Part shown: one piece after another, positions 1 through 6,780 of the stretch
Layout of the letters: each line of letters starts with the position of its first letter
How positions within the stretch are numbered: the first letter of the stretch is position 1
Program-made: the position numbers and the translations under genes
NCBI GenBank assembly: GCA_017444325.1
Contig: JAFSWV010000054.1
Location: 1 to 11,157, forward strand
Source: a bacterium
GTDB lineage: Bacteria > Auribacterota > UBA3054
Length of the DNA: 11,157 bases
Reading direction: 5' to 3'
The notes under the pieces: generated by a model
Databases searched by the model: none
The model's input: only the letters and a program-made list of their open reading frames with translations
What the model was told of the DNA's origin: nothing

Positions 1-3000
1 CAAACATTCTCCCGGTTCTTCAAAGATCGCTTCCCTGGGAAGCTCGTTGGTTATGGTCGTTGCCAATTCCTTTTTAACAACAAAGCGCTCTTTGTAAGCT
101 TCATTAAGATCCTTTTCGCCCGCGCCATCCAGGCCGCGCTTGATGCTGGCCCAATTGTTGAAATACACAACGTTTGCGGGACTGTCGCGATAGATCTTGT
201 CAAGCAGCGCAGTAAAGATCTTGAAATTTGCTTCCGAAAGCCCATAACGGTTTATGAAATCCATAGGCGGGATGAACTTCAAATCTCCGCCGAAATTGCG
301 GTAGGCTTCCAATAGGAAGACAATATCTGGAAGATCTTTGACCGTTAGATCCAGATAGCGCTGGGCGCTCTTCAAATCTTTTTTTCTGGCATAGCAGGCC
401 CATCTGGCGGCAAAGTTGCCGCTTTTCATCAGCTCGTCCTTCTCCATGAGCTTGCAGCCCCTGACCAGTCCCTGACGATATGCCTTTGAAATGCTTGCAT
501 ACGAAAGGTCGTCCGGCGAAACGGGAGGCAGAAGCGCCAGCTGCGAACAAAGCTCGTCCCTGCCCTCCCTGCTCCAGGACGTATCAACACAGTTTAGCAC
601 AGCCAGATACATAGCTGCCAGCTGCTGGGCAGAGTGTATCGCAACATTTGATCTCAAAAGCACGACCCGCTCATTGGAGACCTTTATGTCGCAAATGTCG
701 CTGACGGAGCCCAGGTCGGCCGGAGAGTCAAGGCTCAAAAGCCACCAGGCATTTCCCTTCTTGGCTGACAAGTTTTCCTTGTTGGAAAGCATATCGTTTC
801 CTTCCAGCATCTTCCAATTACGAGCCGCTTTTCTTCTGTTCTCATAACGAAGAACGTCGTAAAGCGGCGTCCCTCCTTCCTCTCCCCTAACCAGTTTCGG
901 CAAGACAAGAATATCGCCTTCCTTGAAGCCATTTACCTGATCGTCCAAACATTTGCAGATCCTGTCTGTGATCTCGGAAAGATCGCTGGCTTCAGATTCG
1001 AAGCCGGAGCTCATGGCCGCAATCAAATAAATTATGAAAGGCAGGACTATAAGGGAAGCAAGCAGAGGACGCAGCCTCGGCGCATAAAAAAGTCGGCACA
1101 AAAGCCTGGACAGCAAAGAGAGAAGCTGGCCGCATAACATGCCGCCCGCACCTATTATCATTGACAGGAACACCGTCGAGGCGTACCCGACGGTTCCCGG
1201 GTCAAGTTTGACGATCCTTAAATAAAAGTAGAAAACAACGCTTGTCAGTATGCAGTAAAGGCCGCAGCGCTTCACATCTGAGAAGAACATCAGAAGAGCT
1301 CCAAGCACACATGAGACCGTGCAAAGAAGGCCTGTGCGTGCGAGGAATGGCGAAACGGTTATTGGGTTCGGGGAGGAAACGATCCAGAAATCGCCCCCAA
1401 CGTCATACTTCAGGGGATCAATACCGCCGCAGAAAAACCAGAGCGCGGCGATCGGAAGAGCAAGCGGAAGCAAACGGCTGAGCGCAAGGGACACCAAATT
1501 TCCGCCTACCTTTTTCCCGGCGTTCCAGATTATGCCCACCGACTGTGTCAGCGTTATTATGACAAGGCATATGAAAGCGAAGATCGGCATTGTCCCGGGC
1601 ATCCCAGCCAGCAGAGAAACGAGAAGGCAGCGGGCTAGGAAATATTTGTAACCTCCCCTGTAGCCGCTGACAGTAGCGCGGTAAGTGGTGAGTATCAGAA
1701 GCAGAAGCAAAAGCTGAATAGAAAAAAGCCCGCCGTCCAGCTGCAGAAGATTTCTTCCGGCCAGAAGAAAAATCAGTCCTAGCGTCGCAAGTGTTGAGGC
1801 AGTGAGCATCCTGACCATAGTTTGGGAAAACACCAGGATCAAAAGGCATATTCCGGACACCAGGCAGGACATCATAGCGTACTGGTTTGGCGAAACGAGC
1901 CTGGCGTAATTTATCTTCGAGCACAACCAGGCATATGCGATCTGCAAAGCTCCGAAAAGTGAACCGCAGCGCGTCCCCGATGCGTCCAAGAAGAGATCGT
2001 GCCAGCTTTCAAACATGTGAGCTTGACGGAAAATGTGATCCTGGTTCATATTGAAACCGCGGTACATTCCCTTAGAGATCCTCCAGAGTGCAGCTACCAA
2101 GACGACGGCAACCAAAAGCGTCAGAACATAAGCGGAGATCTTTATGATCAGCCTGCCTCTTACACTGATAGTCTCTCTCTTGCGGGAGGAACCTTGAGCG
2201 TCAAGATCATATTCGTGCCCGGCTTCGCTGTAAACGCCGGAATTGCCGTCGTAATACTCGCCCTGACCTTTTCTGCCAAAAAGCGAAGCGACCCAATCTA
2301 TCATCTCGAAGACCCTGAAGAAGCCGATGACTGAAAGGAACTTTTCCCAGAAAGTTTCCCTGTTTATGCCTTCCGTTTCAGCGTCTTCCTCATCCGAGGA
2401 AAAGAGGAAGGAGTAAAGACGGGAGAACTGCTCCTGGAAGAAATCCATAGTGACCAGAAGGAAAGTATGGAAAGGCCGGCTTTCGTTGTCCTCCATTTCG
2501 GAAGTCCCTTCCAAAGGCGTTTCCTCGGCAACAGCTTCTTCAGCATTTTTCTCGTCTTTCTTACCTTTGAAAACATAGCTCTTTCCGAGAATGTAATTGA
2601 CTATTATGACTATGGGCTGGGTTATGTATTTGGCCGCCACACCGGGAGACACGATCCTGAATACGAAAAAGCAGCCGCCCAGCGAGAGGGCCAGTTCGTA
2701 ATTCTTGGGAATTATCCAGGCGAAAAACGTGGTGAGGCCTACGTCCAGAACACCGGAAAGACCTCTGGCCAGAACAAAGCGCCAGACCTCCTTTCCAAGC
2801 TCCTTCTTGTTTTCGCATTTTGAATTGAAAACAAAAAGCTTGTTGGAAAGATAGGCAAAGATTTTAGCGCAGATCACCGAGATGATACCCGAGGTCGTAA
2901 CGCCGCATCCCAACTTGTAGAGAATGTGGTAAACCGCCACGTTGACGACTGTCGTGAGAACGCCGCACACGATGTAAGCTATGACTTCTTTTGCCGTGCT

Positions 3001-3024
3001 TTTCTTTTTCGCAGATTTCGCCAT
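1..3024 (-). CDS. GtrA-domain fusion: large polytopic membrane protein, C-terminus cut by window edge
   Basis: A frame without any stop runs from ATG at 3024 to the left edge, giving 1008 residues and no end. Residues about 12-156 look like a GtrA domain (PF04138 type): four hydrophobic helices, with FAYLSNKLFVF closing the first pair and VNYILGKSYVFKGK closing the second. GtrA proteins are thought to flip or help flip polyprenyl-phosphate sugars. A charged, acidic linker (about 156-290) follows, then roughly ten or eleven hydrophobic segments between 292 and 670; the loop after the first holds an Asp-His pair (329-330) and more His, as in many GT-C glycosyltransferases. Residues 671-1008 are soluble, helical and not recognised. 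Most GtrA proteins are only about 120-150 residues, so this is a fusion. I infer a role in envelope glycan or lipid-linked sugar transfer; the GT-C comparison is weak. No clear Shine-Dalgarno is seen, but a good promoter lies just upstream. Confidence 0.85.
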   Translation of the reverse strand, partial: MAKSAKKKSTAKEVIAYIVCGVLTTVVNVAVYHILYKLGCGVTTSGIISVICAKIFAYLSNKLFVFNSKCENKKELGKEVWRFVLARGLSGVLDVGLTTFFAWIIPKNYELALSLGGCFFVFRIVSPGVAAKYITQPIVIIVNYILGKSYVFKGKKDEKNAEEAVAEETPLEGTSEMEDNESRPFHTFLLVTMDFFQEQFSRLYSFLFSSDEEDAETEGINRETFWEKFLSVIGFFRVFEMIDWVASLFGRKGQGEYYDGNSGVYSEAGHEYDLDAQGSSRKRETISVRGRLIIKISAYVLTLLVAVVLVAALWRISKGMYRGFNMNQDHIFRQAHMFESWHDLFLDASGTRCGSLFGALQIAYAWLCSKINYARLVSPNQYAMMSCLVSGICLLILVFSQTMVRMLTASTLATLGLIFLLAGRNLLQLDGGLFSIQLLLLLLILTTYRATVSGYRGGYKYFLARCLLVSLLAGMPGTMPIFAFICLVIITLTQSVGIIWNAGKKVGGNLVSLALSRLLPLALPIAALWFFCGGIDPLKYDVGGDFWIVSSPNPITVSPFLARTGLLCTVSCVLGALLMFFSDVKRCGLYCILTSVVFYFYLRIVKLDPGTVGYASTVFLSMIIGAGGMLCGQLLSLLSRLLCRLFYAPRLRPLLASLIVLPFIIYLIAAMSSGFESEASDLSEITDRICKCLDDQVNGFKEGDILVLPKLVRGEEGGTPLYDVLRYENRRKAARNWKMLEGNDMLSNKENLSAKKGNAWWLLSLDSPADLGSVSDICDIKVSNERVVLLRSNVAIHSAQQLAAMYLAVLNCVDTSWSREGRDELCSQLALLPPVSPDDLSYASISKAYRQGLVRGCKLMEKDELMKSGNFAARWACYARKKDLKSAQRYLDLTVKDLPDIVFLLEAYRNFGGDLKFIPPMDFINRYGLSEANFKIFTALLDKIYRDSPANVVYFNNWASIKRGLDGAGEKDLNEAYKERFVVKKELATTITNELPREAIFEEPGECL

Positions 3025-3052
3025 TTGAAAACGGTTCTTTTAAATTCAACTT

Positions 3053-3081
3053 ATTCTAGCAAAAAACCGCCCGCCGACCAA
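3053..3081 (-). promoter_or_regulatory. Sigma-70-like promoter of the GtrA fusion gene
   Basis: Read on the minus strand, TTGGTC (3081-3076) is followed by exactly 17 bases and TAGAAT (3058-3053). A TG one base ahead of the -10 makes it an extended -10. The predicted start of transcription near 3046 leaves a leader of about 22 bases before ATG 3024. It faces away from the tRNA promoter. Confidence 0.6.
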
Positions 3082-3090
3082 TAGGCGCTA

Positions 3091-3119
3091 TTGCAAAAGA
3101 AACGCTCTTTTGATAGACT
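3091..3119 (+). promoter_or_regulatory. Sigma-70-like promoter of tRNA-Ser
   Basis: TTGCAA (3091-3096), a 17-base spacer and TAGACT (3114-3119), with TG at 3111-3112 as an extended -10. Transcription would begin near 3126, about nine bases ahead of the mature tRNA 5' end, as expected for a tRNA gene. Confidence 0.6.
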
Positions 3120-3134
3120 TTCCTCACAGTTCGT

Positions 3135-3227
3135 GGAGAGATGGCTGAGTGGACGATAGCAACGGCTTGCTAAGCCGTCATACGGTGTTTAACCGTATCG
3201 AGGGTTCGAATCCCTCTCTCTCCGCCA
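3135..3227 (+). tRNA. tRNA-Ser (anticodon GCU), CCA encoded
   Basis: A full cloverleaf can be drawn. The acceptor stem GGAGAGA (3135-3141) pairs with TCTCTCC (3217-3223), followed by discriminator G and an encoded CCA (3225-3227). The anticodon stem is 3162-3166 with 3174-3178, its loop TTGCTAA carrying GCT at 3169-3171. There is a long variable arm (TACGGT/ACCGTA, 3181-3197) typical of class II tRNAs, and a T arm GAGGG-TTCGAAT-CCCTC (3200-3216). It reads serine codons AGC and AGU. Confidence 0.97.
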
Positions 3228-3233
3228 CTAACT

Positions 3234-3260
3234 AAAGAGCCGCGTAAAGCGGCTTTTTTT
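3234..3260 (+). terminator. Rho-independent terminator after tRNA-Ser
   Basis: Stem AGCCGC (3238-3243) and GCGGCT (3249-3254) around a GTAAA loop, followed by a run of T to 3260. It starts within ten bases of the tRNA CCA end. Confidence 0.85.
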
Positions 3261-3281
3261 AACCTCTTTTTCTTTTCAGCG

Positions 3282-4172
3282 ATGTTCTCTTTCCTGAACC
3301 GCGGACTCGATTACGAGCCGCCAAAAGAACGATTGGTGATGCCGACCGGCAAACTGCTTGCCTACGCTCAGCCGCATGTCATGCCGTACGTGGTTTACGG
3401 TATCTGCACGGCGGTGCTTGCCAAGATAATCAATCCTTACCAGGCCTATATATTCGCCTTTGTCCTGACGCTTCTCACTGTAGGCATCTATTTTGTGAAG
3501 GGCGATTATCCGGAATTCTCGCTTAAAGGTCTGAAGCTCGGCGACTGGCTCCTGGCCTTCGCGATCGGAGTCGTGGGCATCGTGCTCTGGATACTTCCCT
3601 ATCACTTCGCCTGGAAAGTCATGTTCGCAAGGATACCCGTTTTCGGCAACGAGAATATTTATCTTTCCCTGACCTACGGATTTGAGTTTGCGGAAGACGC
3701 CTTCCACAAAGCCCAAGGCGCCCTCATACTGCTTCCCAGTGAACTGCCGAAATCTTCTTTCTCCGCACAGATCCTGGAGGTAGGCGCGGCGCAGATGAAA
3801 GACTTCCTGCATCTGAACATGGACGCCGGAGTCCTGGCCAACATTCTTCTTGCCGTCAGGATCGCCGGAGCCTCCATAATGGTCCCCTTCTTTGAGGAGC
3901 TTTTCAGCCGCTCCGCCCTGACCAGGTTCTGCGTGGCTGAACAATACAAGGAAGTGCCTATCGGATACTACACCAAGAAGAGTTTCCTCATCGCAATGGG
4001 CTTTTTCATCCTTTCTCACCCCTGGTGGTTCGTGGCCCTTATCTGGGGAGGCCTGATCTTCTTCCTTTACTATTACAAGAAAAGCATTCCTCTGTGCATC
4101 TTTGCGCACGGCGTCTCAAACCTGCTTTTAGGCCTTTACGTCGTGGCGACTGGCAATTATTACCTTTGGTGA
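3282..4172 (+). CDS. CPBP-family (CAAX protease-like) intramembrane metalloprotease
   Basis: 296 residues, strongly hydrophobic, with about seven or eight membrane segments. All three CPBP/Abi (PF02517) motifs are present: EELFSR (E205-E206, R210), a lone His in FILSHPWW (H246), and HGVSN (H276, N280). These Glu and His residues form the metal and catalytic site in the family, so activity is plausible. The family cleaves within the membrane or processes prenylated or signal-bearing proteins. In exosortase/PEP-CTERM bacteria a related group accompanies the sorting system, and overall style and length fit that group; this assignment is inference. ATG 3282 is 21 bases after the tRNA terminator and has no Shine-Dalgarno; an internal ATG at 3339 (residue 20) is an alternative start. 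A strong terminator follows, so the gene appears monocistronic. Confidence 0.85.
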   Translation: MFSFLNRGLDYEPPKERLVMPTGKLLAYAQPHVMPYVVYGICTAVLAKIINPYQAYIFAFVLTLLTVGIYFVKGDYPEFSLKGLKLGDWLLAFAIGVVGIVLWILPYHFAWKVMFARIPVFGNENIYLSLTYGFEFAEDAFHKAQGALILLPSELPKSSFSAQILEVGAAQMKDFLHLNMDAGVLANILLAVRIAGASIMVPFFEELFSRSALTRFCVAEQYKEVPIGYYTKKSFLIAMGFFILSHPWWFVALIWGGLIFFLYYYKKSIPLCIFAHGVSNLLLGLYVVATGNYYLW

Positions 4173-4180
4173 GACCTTGA

Positions 4181-4240
4181 CAATAAAAGAGCGCTTATGC
4201 TACCATTTTCGAAAATGATCATGGCGCTCTTCTTTTTTAC
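4181..4240 (+). terminator. Strong hairpin terminator after the CPBP gene
   Basis: AAGAGCGC (4187-4194) pairs with GCGCTCTT (4224-4231), followed by CTTTTTT. The apex holds a second perfect palindrome, CATTTTCGAAAATG (4204-4217). The long stem and T-run mark a clear end of transcription before rho. Confidence 0.85.
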
Positions 4241-4341
4241 CGCGCCTCAAAGTTTTTCAGACTGATCGTTTCTTTTTGGTCGCTTCTGCGACAATCCTCC
4301 CTCCCTTATGCAAGAAATTTTTAATCTATTTTTGCAGTTAC
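4241..4341 (+). promoter_or_regulatory. rho leader region with candidate extended -10 and small hairpin
   Basis: About 100 bases lie between the upstream terminator and rho. TGCGACAAT (4287-4295) reads as an extended -10, but no good -35 stands 16-18 bases ahead. The same bases form a hairpin GTCGC-TTCT-GCGAC (4279-4292), followed by a pyrimidine run (4296-4307). A 13-codon frame starts at ATG 4308 and overlaps the rho start. Rho genes are often autoregulated through their leader, so this region is a plausible control site, though nothing here proves it. Confidence 0.35.
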
Positions 4342-5589
4342 ATGGCTAATTACAGCAACAAACAGCGCAAAGGTCGTTTCCACAAAAACAGAAACAACAA
4401 TAACAACGGCAAATTCCGTAATTACGGGAATCGCAAACGTTATTTTGAAAACAGATTCCACAAAGACCCTGTCCTGGAAGAACCGCCCCAGGAATTCACT
4501 CCCGTTTGCGGCGTAGTCAGGCGCAACGACAAAGGGCCCATTCTCCGGAAGCCCGAGAGATCCTTCAAGCCGGAAGGCGACGAAATATACATCCGTCAGG
4601 AGCTCTGCCGCCGCTACGGCCTCATCCAGGGCGCCTACATTGAGGGACGCATGGCCGAGATAGACGGGAAAAAATGGGTCTATGAGATCGATTCCGTGAA
4701 CGGTCTGCTCCCGGAAGTCTTCCGCTTCAGGCCCCAACTTACCGAACTACCGGCCGTTGCCCCCGACGAGCGCTTTGATCTCTCCTCTACCGGCGATGAG
4801 ACCATGCGCATAGTGGATCTCGTCACTCCTATTGGCAAAGGCACGAGAGCCCTGATCGTCTCTCCCCCGAAAGCCGGCAAAACGACTATTCTGGAAAAGC
4901 TGGCCGCCTCCATAAAGCAAGTCTCCCCTGAGAGCCATGTCATCGTTCTTCTGGTCGACGAGAGGCCGGAGGAGGTCACCCAGTTCAAACGCGTCCTTGA
5001 AGGCGTGGACGTCCTCGCTTCCTGCAACGACCAGACTCCCAAGGAGCACGTTGAATTGGTCAGGGCCACCATGGACATGATCAAAGTGGAACTGGAATGT
5101 GGGAAAGACGTGGTTGTTTTGCTTGACAGCATAACCAGGACCGGGCGCGCCTTCAACCTGAACAACGTTTACTCTAACAAGCTCATGTCCGGCGGCCTTG
5201 CGCCAGGCTCCATGGAGATCCCCCGCCGTTTCTTCGGCATGGCGAGGAAAATAGAAAACGGCGGCTCCCTCACGATAATCGCCACAGCGCTTATCGACAC
5301 CGGCTCCCGCATGGACGAACTGATCTTCCAGGAATTCAAAGGCACTGGCAACTGCGAGATCGTCCTTGACCGCGTTTTGGCGGAAGCGAGGATCTTCCCG
5401 GCCGTCAACGTCTATCAGTCCGGCACCCGCCGCGAAGAGCTGCTCTACTCCGAAAAGGAATACGCCAAAATAGTGACGCTCCGCCGAATTTTGGCCGACG
5501 AGAACGTTAAAGACGCCGCGGTGACCTTAAAGGAACTCATCGCCCGCTACAAGACCAACAAGGAACTTCTGGCCTCGCTCCGAGGCTGA
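4342..5589 (+). CDS. rho: Transcription termination factor Rho
   Basis: 415 residues from ATG 4342; this start is chosen over a TTG at 4276 because the extra residues are unlike any Rho. Rho is a hexameric RNA-dependent ATPase that pulls transcripts out of RNA polymerase. Residues 1-45 are disordered and rich in Asn, Arg and Lys, in place of the usual helical Rho_N domain. An RNA-binding (cold-shock-like) domain spans about 50-130, then the ATPase. Walker A is SPPKAGKT (174-181), the catalytic loop VDERPEE (E207), Walker B VVVLLDS (D262), and the arginine finger lies in SGTRRE (R363). The R-loop region around GSRMDE and FKGTGN is kept. The bicyclomycin-contact residues known from E. coli Rho (the two Walker A lysines, D and R of DERP, S and R of DSITR, R of SGTR) are present. 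The Q-loop region has SGGLAPGSM where E. coli has TGGVDANAL. Shine-Dalgarno is weak or absent. Confidence 0.97.
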   Translation: MANYSNKQRKGRFHKNRNNNNNGKFRNYGNRKRYFENRFHKDPVLEEPPQEFTPVCGVVRRNDKGPILRKPERSFKPEGDEIYIRQELCRRYGLIQGAYIEGRMAEIDGKKWVYEIDSVNGLLPEVFRFRPQLTELPAVAPDERFDLSSTGDETMRIVDLVTPIGKGTRALIVSPPKAGKTTILEKLAASIKQVSPESHVIVLLVDERPEEVTQFKRVLEGVDVLASCNDQTPKEHVELVRATMDMIKVELECGKDVVVLLDSITRTGRAFNLNNVYSNKLMSGGLAPGSMEIPRRFFGMARKIENGGSLTIIATALIDTGSRMDELIFQEFKGTGNCEIVLDRVLAEARIFPAVNVYQSGTRREELLYSEKEYAKIVTLRRILADENVKDAAVTLKELIARYKTNKELLASLRG

Positions 5590-5609
5590 GCAAGGGGTCG
5601 CAAAACCGC

Positions 5610-5707
5610 GACGAAAAAGGATACCTCCCCAGCTCACGGACTACGCGCTCAAATTTCGAGGAACTCCTCCTCCGTGAGTTCGCTTTGGGAGGTATCCTTT
5701 TTTCGTC
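5610..5707 (+). terminator. Long, nearly symmetric stem-loop between rho and ruvB
   Basis: AAAAAGGATACCTCCC (5614-5629) pairs perfectly with GGGAGGTATCCTTTTT (5687-5702), 16 base pairs. One bulged T and four more pairs (5610-5613 with 5704-5707) extend it. Inside, CTCACGGA (5633-5640) pairs with TCCGTGAG (5671-5678), and GAGG-AACT-CCTC (5658-5669) can cap the structure. The T-run after the GC-rich stem gives a terminator on the plus strand, and the A-run gives one on the minus strand. A small separate hairpin (GTCGC 5597-5601, GCGAC 5608-5612) precedes and slightly overlaps it. At about 98 bases it is far longer than a typical terminator, so a structured RNA or small inverted-repeat element is also possible. 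Confidence 0.7.
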
Positions 5708-5726
5708 ACATCGTGAAAAAAGTTTT

Positions 5727-5735
5727 TGGTAAAAT
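5727..5735 (+). promoter_or_regulatory. Candidate extended -10 of ruvB
   Basis: TGGTAAAAT stands nine bases before ATG 5744; a -35 match is lacking. If used, transcription would start near 5742 and the ruvB message would be almost leaderless, which fits the absence of a Shine-Dalgarno here. It is the only promoter-like signal after the long stem-loop. Confidence 0.3.
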
Positions 5736-5743
5736 ATCACATT

Positions 5744-6775
5744 ATGAGTTCCCTTATACGAAATATTCCTCAGAAAGACGACCCCGTCGACCTGACCCTC
5801 AGGCCGCAGCGCTTCTCCGACTTCACCGGCCAGGAGAGGATCAAGGAACAGCTGCACATCGCGGTTGAAGCCGCCAGAAGGAGAGACGAAGCTGTCGACC
5901 ACATCCTGCTCTACGGCCCTCCCGGGCTCGGCAAGACTACGCTGGCCAACATCATCGCCCAGGAGAGAGGCGTCAACATCAAGACGACTTCCGGTCCGAT
6001 CATCGAAAAGCCGGGAGACTTGGCCGGTCTTCTGACAAATTTGGAGAACGGCGACATCCTCTTCATCGACGAGATCCATCGCCTCGATTCTTCCGTGGAG
6101 GAATATCTCTATTCCGCCATGGAGGATTTCTTCATCGACATCATGATCGACCAGGGGCCCCAGGCGCGTTCGGTGAGGCTCGAACTCAAGAACTTCACGC
6201 TGATCGGCGCCACTACCAGGATGGGCAATCTCACGGCCCCCTTGAGGGAACGTTTCGGCATCTCCCTGAGGCTGGAATTTTACAGCGTAAAGGAGCTCTG
6301 CGAGATCGTCAGGCGCTCCGCCAAGATCCTGAAGACCGGCATCGAAGAGGAAGCGCTCGCCGAGATAGCGGGAAGGTCAAGGGGAACGCCCAGGATCGCG
6401 AACTTTTTGGTTAGAAGAGTCCGCGACTACGCCCAGGTCAAGGGCGACGGCATTATAACGCCGAAGCTTGCGAAAGAGGCGCTCGACATGCTGAGGATCG
6501 ATGAACTCGGCCTCGACGACATGGACCACGCCTATCTTAAAACGCTCATCGAAAAATTCGGCGGCCGCCCCACCGGCGTCAACAACATCGCCGTGACGAT
6601 AAGCGAGGAAGTCTCTACGATCGAGGAAGTGATAGAGCCCTACCTCATCCAGCAGGGCTTCATAATGCGCACTCAAAAAGGCCGCGTCCCCCTGAAGAAA
6701 GCTTACGATCATCTTCATTTGAATTACGACGGTCCCATTGTGGACGAACTTTTCAATTTCAACAACAATCAGTAA
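5744..6775 (+). CDS. ruvB: Holliday junction branch migration ATPase RuvB
   Basis: 343 residues, the usual length. RuvB forms hexameric rings that, with RuvA, drive branch migration of Holliday junctions in recombinational repair. Visible parts in order are an N-terminal LRPQRFSDFTGQ segment, Walker A GPPGLGKT, Walker B LFIDEIHRL, sensor 1 LIGATTRMG with arginine-rich APLRERFG, sensor 2 in RGTPRIANFLVRRVRDYA, and a winged-helix C-terminus ending in KGRVPLKKAYDHL. ATG 5744 is preferred to an upstream TTG at 5726 because homologues begin close to this point. ruvA and ruvC are not adjacent in the window. hisG starts five bases after the stop, so ruvB probably heads the operon that follows. The C-terminal tail is Asn-rich (FNFNNNQ). 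Confidence 0.97.
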   Translation: MSSLIRNIPQKDDPVDLTLRPQRFSDFTGQERIKEQLHIAVEAARRRDEAVDHILLYGPPGLGKTTLANIIAQERGVNIKTTSGPIIEKPGDLAGLLTNLENGDILFIDEIHRLDSSVEEYLYSAMEDFFIDIMIDQGPQARSVRLELKNFTLIGATTRMGNLTAPLRERFGISLRLEFYSVKELCEIVRRSAKILKTGIEEEALAEIAGRSRGTPRIANFLVRRVRDYAQVKGDGIITPKLAKEALDMLRIDELGLDDMDHAYLKTLIEKFGGRPTGVNNIAVTISEEVSTIEEVIEPYLIQQGFIMRTQKGRVPLKKAYDHLHLNYDGPIVDELFNFNNNQ

Positions 6776-6780
6776 AAATA

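Noticed and set aside
1418..1924. Short minus-strand frames between 51 and 2818 that could suggest separate small genes
   Set aside because: They are in a different phase from the long frame starting at 3024. I checked the long frame codon by codon and found no stop.
1999..2334. Plus-strand frame of 111 codons within the GtrA fusion gene
   Set aside because: It is antisense to a continuous membrane-protein frame, has no ribosome site and no recognisable domain.
3276..4109. A 277-codon minus-strand frame opposite the CPBP gene
   Set aside because: The plus-strand frame has intact catalytic motifs and membrane helices; the minus frame is charged, low in known features and reads as a mirror artefact.
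4276..4341. An upstream TTG start adding 22 residues to Rho
   Set aside because: The added residues are hydrophobic and unlike Rho, and would run over the leader hairpin; ATG 4342 gives a normal basic N-terminus.
5610..5707. Long inverted repeat as a transposon remnant
   Set aside because: No flanking direct repeats and no transposase fragment are visible; kept only as an alternative to a terminator or structured RNA.
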